A stretch of 64,000 bases of DNA, from NCBI GenBank assembly GCA_051453625.1, contig JBOZIK010000001.1, forward strand, positions 149,788,724 through 149,852,723. Direction: 5' to 3'. Shown here in pieces: positions 24,236 through 35,516 of the stretch (its first letter is position 1; every line of letters begins with the position of its first letter). Origin of the DNA: Welwitschia mirabilis (taxonomy: Eukaryota > Gnetophyta > Gnetopsida > Welwitschiales). The translations under genes and the position numbers were made by a program. The notes below the pieces were generated by a model. The model did no database searches. It had not been told where the DNA came from and worked only from the letters and a program-made list of their open reading frames with translations.

Positions 24236-26792
24236 TGTAACACCGATCTAAATGTCACAATGAAAGATTCACTAATTATATAATTGAAACAAGGTGTAAC
24301 ATGAAATGGCCTTAAAATACATTGAGAGTATTTTTCTAAATTTCATTACTTGCTAACCTTAACATATATAAATGAAATTTCAAAGATTCATAAGATGTGG
24401 AAGCACCTATAAGAGCTATAATAAATATATATATATATATACACATACATACACACACTAGTGTGATATTTAACTTGGCCTAGATGATTCATTTAGTTAA
24501 GCACAATGACTACAAAAAGAAGAGTATTCATAGTAATATATACACTTATTTATATACATGGAATTAGAAAATAATAGACAATATAAGAGGAATTTTTAAT
24601 CCCTTAGTTAGCTAATAAGGGGAAGCATCATATATTTAAAACAATTTTTTATAAAATATCATCAGTGAGACTTGAAACTAAGATCTTCCTATTAATTCCT
24701 TAGCCATTATACATTAGCGAGTTAAGATATGAACAAAAGCTAAGTAAGGTACTAGATGATCTCTACTTACAGGTTGCTACAATTGACTTGTAATGGGAAG
24801 ACAGAAGAGCTATGGATGGTTCGTATGATGATGTGTATACTTAAGACAGGCTGATAAGATGTCATGAGTTTGAGTTTACAAAATATTCTTAATTATATTT
24901 TACTATAAGAAGAGGTTTTCTAAAGCCATAATTGCACTTAATATTAACTCATGACTCCCTCATTTATCCATAACATCATTTAACCATCTAAGCTAATAAG
25001 ATATGTAATTAAAGTGGTTTGCTATAAAGATAAATACCCTTAGTTCCATGTAGTCCAATAATATAATATACTTACAACTACGACATGAGGATATAAATTC
25101 TACTTAAGAAATAGTAAATAAATGCTTTTACTGCTTTTTATCTTAAAAAAATATCAAGGCATGCAAATAATTCATTTCATCATCTAATAATAGAGAAGAG
25201 AAAAGAAATAATTTTAACAAATAAAATATTATGAAACTAATTCAAGTGATCAAATAAATAAGCACTTCTTCATTAACAAAAAATAAGTTTAAGTATATTC
25301 ATCACATAATTATTTCAAATATGCTTCAAATTAAATACATAAATAACCATGCCACATAATAACTAAAGTAAAGAATGACACATAATACCAACATAGCTAT
25401 AGAAGCAAACACATAAATAACACCTAGTTATTGACACAATCACTAGTTCTTCCCTGCATTCTTGCATGAATTCCTTCCTTCAAAGACACAAATGGTGTAA
25501 GAATTAAACTTCATAATAGTTCCTAGTGTGGTTCATGATAAGGAATAGGTTGGGAAAGGTTTCCAATAGTAAGGTAAACAACATAATCATGATTGCTCAT
25601 CCATTAGCTTTGTCTTCTTTAGTGACATCTTACATCATGTATAAGTAATTCATTTGCACAAAACCAAGAGAAATAAGATTATCATAATTATGTACATATC
25701 TTTTCTTTTCTTCCATAAGGTTTGATCTAATTACCTTATAACTCATAACAAAGAGATTCATTGTCTGAGGTTTCAACAACTGGTTACCTTAACCATAATT
25801 AATTTTCATAATTTAACATCAAGATCAATGGTCAAACAAGATAATAGCCTACATGGCTTAGAGAAGATGCTAGTTAATAAGACTCAGTCATAAATAGTTG
25901 ACCACAAGATAGCTTAGAATTCACAAGGTTCTCACAATTAGCTCATATGAAACATTGATCCTATAAACTCCTAAAAGACTCTTACAATTTATTGTTAAAA
26001 GACTATGAGATTTTACGAAAACTTTAGCACAGTCATAATAACACAAGAATATTACATTCATACAAGTTTCACAAGATAAAAATATGTGAAAGAAATTCAA
26101 ACTATATAAGAATACACAAGCACAAATCATACAAGTATTTAAAAATAAGATTATGAACTACACCTACTCTTAATAAAGTCCAACATACTCCTAGTGGTAA
26201 TTAAGCTCCACATAATTAAGTCACAAGATATGAATTTAAGAGCTAGGGGTTTCAAGTATTTATAATAGGTGACTAATAGTAGGGCTAATAGTAAGATTTA
26301 GATTTCTACAAGTAATTTAGATTTTCTTAACCATTTTCTTCCAAGTTTGGCCACTAGGTATGAATAATAATATAATAATGTTTGATAAATCATTTTACCT
26401 ACATGAAATAAATAACATGAACTAATTCTTAGGATCACATGTAAATACCATTATATGAATAAGATAAGGTTAAGAAAATTAATTTCAAGCTACAATTTTA
26501 AAAATCTAAAATACATTAAGAAATCCAGTGTTAACTACATCAAATAAGAAATCATGCATAATTAGTATTAAACTCCAAAATTAATTAAAGTCTTAGTCTA
26601 GCTAACAAAATAATAACTCCAAGTTAATCTTTCAACAGGTTTTGAAGTATTATCATGCAAAGATTTTTAGTTCTACTATTACTTTTATTTCAAGAAGCTA
26701 GAGTTATTTATTATTAGTAAATTTCTAATATCTAGTTATTTATCAAAGTAACTAAGAGGTTTTCAAATATTAGCAAAACTTTGGATGTGACA
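24236..26792 (-). repeat. Gypsy B 3' LTR
   Basis: On the plus strand it runs from TGTAACACCGATC to GGATGTGACA, so on the coding strand it is TGTCACATCC...TTACA with the TG..CA ends. It is a direct repeat of 32499-35093 over its whole length, with many shared blocks such as TGAGAGTATTTTTCTAAATT and TGACTTGTAATGGGAAGA. Substitutions and small indels show considerable age. Confidence 0.92.
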
Positions 26793-26810
26793 AATCCCTC
26801 CCCTTAAGAG
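26793..26810 (-). promoter_or_regulatory. Polypurine tract of gypsy B
   Basis: On the coding strand CTTAAGGGGAGGGATT runs directly into the 3' LTR start TGTCACA. It is the primer for plus-strand DNA synthesis and fixes the element's orientation. Confidence 0.9.
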
Positions 26811-26814
26811 GTTT

Positions 26815-28250
26815 CTTTTTATAAATGAGCCAACAACTCAAGTTTCCACTACAAGACATCCTCCTTCATCTCCCATTTTACTTCATCCTATGATTTCCCT
26901 AATCACTTAACTTTATATAATTTAATATTTTTCCTTGAAGTATCATCTTATTTTGGTCAAGTAATTTTACCAGTTAAGATTTATAGAACAGTTAGGAAGG
27001 ATGGTAATATCTTGATCTAGAATGACCTTTATTCCATCAATGGTACATTTTCTCATTAATGATACATGAAAGAAATTATGCAGCATGGATAAATGTGGTG
27101 ATAAGGGTAACTCATAATTCATAGGCCTAACTCTTCAGATCACTTGATAAAGTCTAATAAATCTTGGAGATAACTTCCATTTCTTAGCAAACCTAAACAC
27201 TCCTTTAAAGCTAGAACATTTGAGAAATACATAATTGCCTTCCTAAAATTCTAGCTATCTTCTATGATGATTGCATACTTTCTTACCTATCTTTCATTTC
27301 TTGAAGTCTTTTTCTGATTTACCTAACTATTCTTCTGAATGTTGAGTGGATAAGACTTCTAATAGCATTTTCTCTAGTGTGTTAAATCAAGAAGATGGGA
27401 TCCTACATACCCTTCCATACAGGGCTTCAAACGGTGCAAATCTAATAGATTCTTGGTAACTATTATTATAAGTAAATTCCACCAATGGCAAATGATCTAT
27501 CCATAACCCACTGAAGACTAGAATAACCATTCTTAACAAGTCCTCCAAAATTTGATTCATCCTTTTAATCTACTTGTCAGTTTGAGGATGAAAAGATGTA
27601 CTAAAATTTAGCTTTATATCCAATTCCTTATGAAAGATGATCTAAAATCTTGATGTGATTTTACTATATCTATCTAAAATTATTACCTTAGGAATTTCAT
27701 GTAATCTAACAATATTCATAACATACTCCCTTATAATTCACTCATCCATATTGGTTGTATTCATTGAAAATAAGTAAGCACTCTTTGTCAAAAGATCTAC
27801 TATAATAAAAATAGAATTGTAACCTTTCTTAGTCTTAGGTAAACTTATAATAAATTCCACATCTCTGGTTTTCTATTTCCACTTTAGAACATCATGATGA
27901 TAAAGAAGTCCTGTTGAGTGTCTGTTCTTAGCCTTAACTAACTAACAAGTCATGTAATTAGCTACATATTCAACTCTTTTCAACTTTGTTCTAGGCGACA
28001 AATAAAACTACTTAATACACTTGTGTATCTTATTGACACCTGAATGAATAGCATATTTAGTTACATGAAACTCTTCAAAAATTAAGTTTTTAACTCTTAC
28101 CACATCAAGGACCATAATATTTCCTAAATAAAAAATCAATTCACCTTTTAAAATGGTAAATCTTTTTAACCTAACTTTTCTAACTCTTCTACATAAATGG
28201 CAATTCTATTAAACTTCTAGGATCATGTTATGTAGTTCTTTATCAACTCT
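26815..28250 (-). pseudogene. Gypsy B integrase with chromodomain-like tail
   Basis: Minus-strand frames give an integrase in order. STGLLYHHDVLKWK and GYNSIFIIVDLLTKSAY (about 27800-27920) cover the first catalytic region. TSFHPQTD is at 27576-27600, and LVEFTYNNSYQESIRFAPF followed by ALYGRVCRIP (about 27400-27510) is the conserved end of the core. Next to the polypurine tract, split frames LQGKILNYIKLS and DEVKWEMKEDV (about 26840-26950) look like a chromodomain, the histone-binding tail that targets chromoviruses to heterochromatin. Stops often sit at expected Gln codons (GQIKRMN reads K*IKRMN). The integrase is secure; the chromodomain is probable. Confidence 0.85.
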
Positions 28251-28299
28251 TATATTATAGAGTATATGCCTTCTTTTTCTTAAGGCATCAGCCACTACA

Positions 28300-29324
28300 T
28301 TTATCTTTACTATGTGATAATTTATTGTAGGTTCATAATCCTAAAAAAATTTGTTATAATACCTTTCCTTAAGATTTAGATTTTGTTGTATATGAATATA
28401 CTTTAAACTCTTATGGTTCATGCAAATTTCTATCTATTTACCATAGAGATAGTACCTCAAAATTTTTAATGCATGAGTGATAGATGCTAGCTCTAAGTCA
28501 TGAACATGATAATTATTCTCATGATTCTTTAGCTACCGAGAAGCATAAGCTATCACCTTACTATCTTACATTAAGATCATTCTTAAACCTTCACTCGAGG
28601 AATCTGTGTAAACTACATAAGGCTTCACTAGTTCTGGCATTCTCAAGATTGGTGCTAAGACAAGAATATTGTCTTTACTATTTAGAAAGATTCATCAAAT
28701 AATTTAGTCCATTCAAACCGATTACTCTTTTTTAGCAATGAAGTTAAGGGGGAAGATACCTTAAAGAAATTATTTATAAATCTTGTAGAGTATCTAATAA
28801 GGCCAATAAAGATTTTAACTTCTAATAGCTACTTAAGCTTAGGCCACTTCACAATTGCTTGTACTTTATCTTCATCCATACTAACTCCTTTCTTAGAAAT
28901 TAAATGACCTAAGAATTTAACCTTAGATAACTAGAACTCATACTTATTAATATTTGCATAAAAGTGATTTCTACATAAGATATCTAGCACTATTCTTAAA
29001 TTCTTCTTATGTGTCTTCTTAGTTTGAGAATACACCAAAACATCATTAATAAAAACCACCACAAGATCATCCAAATATGCTTTGAAAATATCATTCATTG
29101 CTATGATGAATGTTGTGGTTGCATTAGTAAGGCCAAATAAAACTGATCAAAATTCATATGTCCATACCTAGTTCAGAAGAATGTTTTAAAGACATCTTTT
29201 ACCTTAATGCTAAGTTGGTAATATCCTAACTTAAGATTAATCTTAAAGAATACTCTAGCATACTTAAGCTAATTTAACAAATCCTCTATCTAATACAAGG
29301 GATGTCTCTTTCTTATCATGACTT
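28300..29324 (-). pseudogene. Gypsy B reverse transcriptase (C-terminal part) and RNase H
   Basis: RT motifs on the minus strand are ARVFFKINLKLGYYQLSIK (about 29190-29270), LFGLTNATTTF (29110-29145) and VVVFINDVLVYSQT. The last contains the catalytic box at 29042-29053 with Asn replacing the first Asp (FIND for FIDD), which would inactivate the enzyme. RNase H motifs follow: VVYTDSSSEGL, VIAYASR and NNYHVHDLELASITHALKI (28440-28600). The RT is cut after its LCMDYRMLN motif by a solo LTR; the N-terminal part is at 30653-30990. Confidence 0.9.
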
Positions 29325-29329
29325 TATTC
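29325..29329. repeat. Target-site duplication of the solo LTR (TATTC), left copy
   Basis: Identical to 30648-30652 on the other side of the insertion. Confidence 0.85.
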
Positions 29330-30647
29330 TGATAGGATCGAGAACCCTAGGGGGGTTGAATAGGTTCTTTCGAAACTTTAATACATAATCTGAAATAAAA
29401 CTATTTGAAATACAACTTGCATATGAAAATAAATCAATCTAGAATGTGCACAAAATAATAAGATACTAAAAGTAAATAATCAAAACAAAAAGAACAAACT
29501 ACCAATTTAATGAAAGCTAGATTTATAGTTGTTTGGAAACTCTCATACTTCACTCTTGATGATCAGCTTCTTTCAAGCTAGATCTTAGATCTCTGTTACT
29601 CTATTAGGCATTATAGATTTATCTATAACCTTTATAAGTAGACTTTTCTAGCTAAGTCACAACCTTAATAATAGACTTTTTAAGGCTTAGTTTCAACCTC
29701 TAAAAAACAATAGAAGTGATGTAGTTATGCCTCAATAGCATGAATATCACCCATTTAGAAATTAGTATAATATATGGAGCTCTTCACCTGTAGCAATACA
29801 TCATTGATGCTCTAGATCTAACTTTGAATGCAATACATGTGCTAATAGTAGACCTCCTCTAATTAGATGTATAGAAGCTAAGATATAATAGTGATAGTAA
29901 TATATATACACAACTTAATCTTTTAGATCCATAATGGTTTAGCTAAATGAAAATGGTTCCAAAAAAATTTTTTAGTCATCCATAACCTAGCTATTTATAA
30001 TGAAAGTCTATTAGGGTTTAGTACATTTGAATTATACCTACAATGGCTATAAATGGCTAGAAAACAACTACCTAATGGCTAGATAATGGATACATAATGT
30101 TTAGATAAATTTCATTTCTGTGTCATCCGATCAACCCCATTTGATGCCGTGAATTACACAGGTCACCCGACAGAGAAATTCGATCATTCTAAGTTTTTAT
30201 GTCTCCATGAAAGTCAACTTCATTTGGATCTAGTCAATCCCAATCCAGTCAATCCCATCCTGGATCCAGTTAACCCCTTATCTCTCAGTTTGAAAGTACT
30301 ATCTGTTAGGTTCTCAAATCTAATCGACCATATGAAAATTCAGTCAACTCCTTACCATTTAGTTTAGGGACACTGATTCTTCTAGTTATAGATCTAGGTG
30401 ATCCCATCAGAATCCGATTGACTCCTCTGGGTTCAGTTCACATTCCTTTAATAACTTCAGGTGTAGTCGACCCCTTTAGGATCTAGTCGACCCCTCTGGA
30501 GGGTGAATCAACTAAATAGGTTTTTGGTACATATTTTAGTTTCATCTTTTAGCCTACAAAACTCAAACTCTTCTGCACAACATATATACAACATTTTCTA
30601 TACAAGAGATATTAGTTTAACATCAATTGGCAATATATAGTCCAACA
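29330..30647 (-). mobile_element. Solo LTR nested in gypsy B reverse transcriptase
   Basis: The insertion splits the RT exactly between the MLN and NKV parts of the conserved DYRxLNKV motif. On the minus strand it starts TGTTGGACTATATATTGCC and ends TTCTCGATCCTATCA, with perfect 5-bp TATTC duplications. The end with its C-rich stretch (ATTCAACCCCCCTAGGGTTC) resembles the LTR ends of large plant copia elements (SIRE/Maximus type), so a copia source is likely but not proven. No internal sequence is left: unequal recombination between two LTRs is the usual origin. It is less AT-rich than its host and holds degenerate AGTCGACCCC repeats (30220-30500). Confidence 0.88.
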
Positions 30648-30652
30648 TATTC
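30648..30652. repeat. Target-site duplication of the solo LTR (TATTC), right copy
   Basis: Matches 29325-29329. Confidence 0.85.
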
Positions 30653-31450
30653 AACATTCTGTAATCCATACATAACCTTAAACTTTCATCCTTGTTTTTA
30701 ATAAATAGGACCAATGCATCCCACTTTGATATGCTTGGTCTAATCAACTCTTTATTGAAAATTTTAGTTATCTAAGTATTTAACCTGGCTAGCTCTACTG
30801 GAGACATCCTATAAGGTTCCTTTGAAATTGGTTTCATACTAGGCTTAAGTTTCATATTAAAATCCTCATTTCTACTTGGAAGTCAATCTAGTAACTCTTC
30901 AAGAAATAAATCAGCATATTCCTTTATTACTACAATATCTAAAACCCTCAGTTGAGATTAGATAAAATACAAAAACTTAATCATCCTAAAGATTCATTGA
31001 CTACATACTTCTTTCATCAACCACTTCTTGCTTATTAGTGTTCCCATAATAGGGGTAGAGATGATGGGTAGATAGACTTTCTCATTAATATGCTTTTATA
31101 ACTATGATCTATCCAAAGAAATAATATATTTAAGCTTTATTTTCTTGAACCCAATTCATGTCCAAGATGACATCAAAATGTCCTAGTTCTAGAATTAAAA
31201 ATTATTCTTAGAAGCTATGACCTTTAGTTATAATATCGCATAAAGGGATTTTACCAAGACCCTTAACTATACTGTCATCTGGGAGTTCCACTACCACTCA
31301 ATTTTTAATATGCACTATAGTTAATACCTTTATGACATTTCAAGAGATATGAAATAATCTATTACTCTAGGGTATAATAAAATTTTAATAGAAACATTAA
31401 ATATAGTACCTATAATTTCCAAGATCATTGGTGTTTGAACATCTTTTCTG
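30653..31450 (-). pseudogene. Gypsy B protease region and N-terminal reverse transcriptase
   Basis: On the minus strand, VLFIKNKDESLRLCMDYRM (about 30665-30722) is the conserved RT segment before the insertion point; further upstream frames fit the RT N-terminus. The protease would lie around 31150-31400, but its catalytic DSG motif could not be identified with confidence. Confidence 0.75.
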
Positions 31451-32470
31451 GATAAGGATGCATATAGTTTCTTGACATATACTATTTCCTATTATTCTCT
31501 TATCTTCTTGGGAAAGTTCCTAATAATATGAGGTCCTCTATAATTATAACACATAGTAGCTCTAGGGACCTATGAATTTGTTCCTATAGGAAAAGATGAT
31601 GGTTCCATAGGTTTCTTCCCTCTGCCTAGGGGTTGTCTACCCTCCATTTTATTTATCCTAGCATCCCCATACTAAGCTCTAGCTCTTCTTGTCTCTAAAT
31701 TAAGAAAAATGGCCTTTTTCTAGTTTAGGTTCCCCTTTTCTATTGGGGTTTCCCATCTATCTTAAAAGCTTCTACTACTAGACTATGATTCCTCAGTAAG
31801 CCTGGCCTTTTCCAAGGCCTTTGTCAATGTCCTTGGATAAAACAACCTAACCTACCTCTGCATAACATAATGCAAACCAACCAAAGGCTTCTTATCTTAA
31901 CTATTTCATTACTAGCTATCTCAAACACATACCTCAATATCTACATAAATTTGTTTTCATACAAATCTACTGATACTGACCCCTATCTAAGGTTGTAAAA
32001 TTATTTCACCTTAGCATTTTTGTAATGTTTCAATATGTATCTAGCTCAAAATCATCTTTTAAAGACTTCTTAAAATATCTAGTTAGGAAAAGTGGGTTGT
32101 GTCTTCTCTACATCCTGTCATAAAGCATGACTAAGATGATCCTTTGTTTAGATGTAAGGTTAAATAGCTTTAACTTTTTATTGATAGAAATTAGCTAGGA
32201 CTCAGCTTCTACTGTATTATTTGACCCTTCAAAGACTAGGGGATTTGATTGTTAAAAGTGCATCGTTAAGATTTGATTTATTTCCTTATCATTTCTCTTA
32301 TTTTTTATATTCTAGACCCTTCCATAATATGGTTGATAGCAGTTACCAGGATCTTACATCAAAGGGAGGTGGTACAACTCTCTTGAGGCCCACTAATTCT
32401 CCCACCAGAAATCAAAAGAATAGACAAGATAAATACTAGGATAAAATTCATTGTACAAATTTAACTTCTC
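31451..32470 (-). pseudogene. Gypsy B gag remnant with degenerate zinc knuckle
   Basis: At 31510-31552 the minus strand reads CYNYRGPHIIRNFP, a CCHC zinc knuckle in which the second and last Cys are now Tyr and Phe (TGT to TAT and TGT to TTT-type changes). Upstream, towards the primer site, frames are broken and only weakly gag-like. The plus-strand open frame over 32221-32439 is a shadow. Confidence 0.65.
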
Positions 32471-32478
32471 AACCTAGG

Positions 32479-32490
32479 GCTTTGATACCA
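32479..32490 (-). promoter_or_regulatory. Primer binding site of gypsy B (tRNA-iMet)
   Basis: TGGTATCAAAGC on the minus strand matches the plant iMet primer site TGGTATCAGAGC with one G-to-A change, 8 bp inside the LTR end. Confidence 0.88.
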
Positions 32491-32498
32491 AAATATAA

Positions 32499-32801
32499 TG
32501 CCAACTCAAATATCACAATGAAAGATTCAATAATTATATAGTTGAAGAAAAGTATAATATTAAATGGTCTAATAATATATTGAGAGTATTTTTCTAAATT
32601 GCATTACTTGCTAAGCTTAACATATTTGGATGAAATTTCAAATATTCATAATATTGGAAGCACATAAAAGAGTTATACTCAAAAAATTTATATATACACT
32701 AGAGTGATATTTAACATGGCCTAGCAAATAATGTAAAGATGATTCATTTAGTTAAGCTTAATGACTATAAAAATGAAAGCCCTTAATAGTAATATATACA
32801 G

Positions 32802-32853
<52 letters not shown>

Positions 32854-35093
32854 ATATACATGGATTTAGGAAATAATTGATAATTGACAATATAATAGGA
32901 TTTTTTAATTATCCTTAATTAGCCAAGAAGAGGAGGAACCTCATATATTTAAATTAAACTTTTATAAAATGTCATCAGTGAGACTAAAAACTAAGATCTT
33001 ACTATTAATTTCTTAGCCATTGTACATTAGCTAGCTGAGATATTACCAAAAGTTGAATGAGGTGTTAGATGATCCCTACTTATGGGTTACTACAATTGAC
33101 TTGTAATGGGAAGAGAGAAGAGCCATGGGTGGTCTACATGATGATGTGTGCACTTAATGCAGTCTAACAAGTGGTCATAAGTTTGAGTCCATAGAATGTT
33201 CTGAATTATCTTTTACCACAAGAGGAGGTTCTCTAAAACCATAATTGCACTTAATATTAACTCATGATTTCCTTATTTATTCATGACTTCATTTAACCAT
33301 CTAGGCTAATAAGATATGTAATAAAAGTGGTTTGCTATAAAGATAAATAACCTTAATTACATTTACACCAAGCATACAATATAATTACGCCTACAACATG
33401 ATGATATAGCTTCTACTTAAGAAATAGTAAATAAATGCTTTTAATGCTATTTATCTTAAACAGATATCAAAGCATGCAAATAATTCATCTTATCATGCAA
33501 TAATAGAGAGGAGGAAAGAAATACTTTTAAGAAATAAAATATCATAAAACTAATTCAACTTATCAAATAAATAAGCATCCCTTAATTAATAGAAAATAAG
33601 TTTGAGTACATCCATCATGCAATTGTTTCAAATATGCTTTAAACTAAATACATCTATAAACATGCCACACAACAACTAAAGTAAATAATGATACATAACA
33701 CTGACATAACTATAGAATAAAACATATAAACAATACCTAGTTATTAGTAAAATCATTGGTTCTTCCTTGCATCCTCGCATGTATTCATTTCTATACAAAC
33801 ATAGGTGGTATGAGAAATGAACTCCATTACAGTTCCCAGTTTGGCTCATGACAAGGAATAGGCTGGGAAAGGTTTCCAAGAGCAAGGTACACAACATGAT
33901 CATGCCCAATTATACATTAGCTTTATCTTCTTTAGTGACATCTCACATGATGTACAATTAAACTAGTTGCACACAACTAGAAGGGACAAGATTATCATAA
34001 TTATGCACATATCGTTTCCTTTCTTCTTGAAGATTTAGTCCATTTACCTTAGGATTCATAATAGAGAGCTCCACTCTCTAAGGTTTAAACAACCGGTTAC
34101 CTTCACTGGAATTAATTTTCATAATTTAACTTCAAGGTTAATGGTTAAATAAGATAATAATCTAAATTACTTTCAAAAGATTCTAGTCAATAAGACTCAG
34201 TCACAAATAGTTAACCACAAGATATCTTAGAATTTGCAAGGTTATTACAATTGATTCAAACTAAAACATTAATCCTATAAACTCCTAGAAGACTCTTACA
34301 AGATATTATTAAAACACTATGAGGTTTTAGAGAAACTTTAGCACACTCATAATAAAATAAGAATATTGCATTCATACGAGATTCACAAAATACAAATATG
34401 TAAAAGAAATTTAAATAATGCAAGAATATACAAGCATGAATCACATATGTATTTAAAAAGAAGGTTATGGACCACACCTATTTTTAACAAACAACAATAA
34501 ACTCCTAGTGGTAATTAAGCTCCACACAATCAAGTCGAAGATATGACTCTAAGAGATAGTGTTTTAAGTATTTATAATAGGGCACTAACAATAGAGTTGA
34601 TAGTAAGGTTTAGATTTCTACAAGTAGCTCAGATTCCCTTAAACCTTTCTTTTCAAGTTTAACCACAATAATATAACAATGTCTAATAAATCATTTTAAC
34701 TGCATGAAATAAATAACATGAACTAATGCTTAAGACCACATGTAGATATCATTACATAAATAAGATAATGTTAAGAGAATTAATGTCAATCTACAGTTTC
34801 AAAAATCTAAAATACATCAAGAAATCTGGTGTTAATTACATCAAATAAGAAATCATGCATAATTAATTTTAAACTCCAAATAAACTAAATATTTAGTCTA
34901 GTTAACAAAATAATAACTCCAAGTTAATCTTTCAATAGATTTTGAAGTAATATCGTGCAAAGGTTTTTAGTTATACTACTACTTTTATTTTAGGAAGCTA
35001 GAGTTATTTATTTTTAGTAAATTTCTAATATCTAATTATTTATCAAAGTAAATAAGGAGGTTTGCTAGCCTTAGCAGGACTCTGAACATGATA
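32499..35093 (-). repeat. Gypsy B 5' LTR
   Basis: Direct repeat of 24236-26792. On the plus strand it runs from TGCCAACTCAAAT to CTGAACATGATA. It carries an expanded (TA)n microsatellite not present to the same length in the other LTR. Confidence 0.92.
32802..32860. repeat. (TA)n/(TATG)n microsatellite in gypsy B 5' LTR
   Basis: About 19 TA units followed by TATG units. The matching site in the 3' LTR (about 24425-24458) has a shorter TA run followed by CACATACA units, so the repeat has grown independently. Confidence 0.9.
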
Positions 35094-35516
35094 GAAGCAC
35101 AAAAAAAAAAAAAACATAAAATGACATGTTTATCTTTGTTAATAAGATGTGTTTCTATTTGTTAATAAGATGTGTTTTATTATAATCAAATAATTTTTAA
35201 AGATTTTTATTCATTTACATTAAATTATGTAATTAAAAAATTATTTAATTACTACTAATAAATCATCACAAATTTTCAAAAGATATTTCATTGAAAAGTC
35301 ATGTTATTTTAATTATTTTATAAACTATACTATGTTACATTGAATGCGTGCAATCTAGTTATAAATCATTTAATTTTTTAATTCTATTATTTTAATATCA
35401 TTAATAAAGTGGTTTATTTTTTCCAATCTTTGTGATTTCTCACCTCTCTTTTATTCTTTATTAAAAGATTAGCTACAATTTTCTCTATTTTAGCATGAAA
35501 GAATTAACAATCTCTT
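35094..35516 (+). repeat. Remainder of copia 3' LTR
   Basis: It begins with the right GAAGC target copy of gypsy B and continues the copia LTR begun at 24198. It aligns with 6920-7319, e.g. AAGATATTTCATTGAAAAGT, then TTAAAAGA near the end. It includes an A-run (35101-35115) and a 27-bp tandem repeat around GTTAATAAGATGTGTTT (35139-35185). Confidence 0.65.

Larger units (their letters stand above)
24236..35093 (-). mobile_element. Gypsy B: complete Ty3/gypsy chromovirus-like element, minus strand
   Basis: It has two LTRs of about 2.6 kb (24236-26792 and 32499-35093), a polypurine tract against the left LTR, a tRNA-iMet primer site by the right LTR and matching GAAGC target duplications. The gag-pol remnants run in order on the minus strand: zinc knuckle, protease region, RT, RNase H, integrase, chromodomain-like tail. 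The integrase motifs and a possible chromodomain next to the 3' LTR fit a Tekay/Del-type chromovirus. It is 10.86 kb, of which 1.32 kb is a solo LTR inserted in the RT. All coding parts are broken. It inserted into a copia 3' LTR. Confidence 0.92.

Noticed and set aside
28484-28702. 72-codon plus-strand open frame
   Set aside because: Antisense to the well-recognised gypsy B RNase H.
30149-30367. 72-codon plus-strand frame with Asn-Pro-Val-Asn-Pro repeats
   Set aside because: Produced by the GTCAATCCC/GTCGACCCC repeats inside a solo LTR; non-coding.
32221-32439. 72-codon plus-strand open frame
   Set aside because: It lies antisense to the gag region of gypsy B and resembles no protein; shadow frame.
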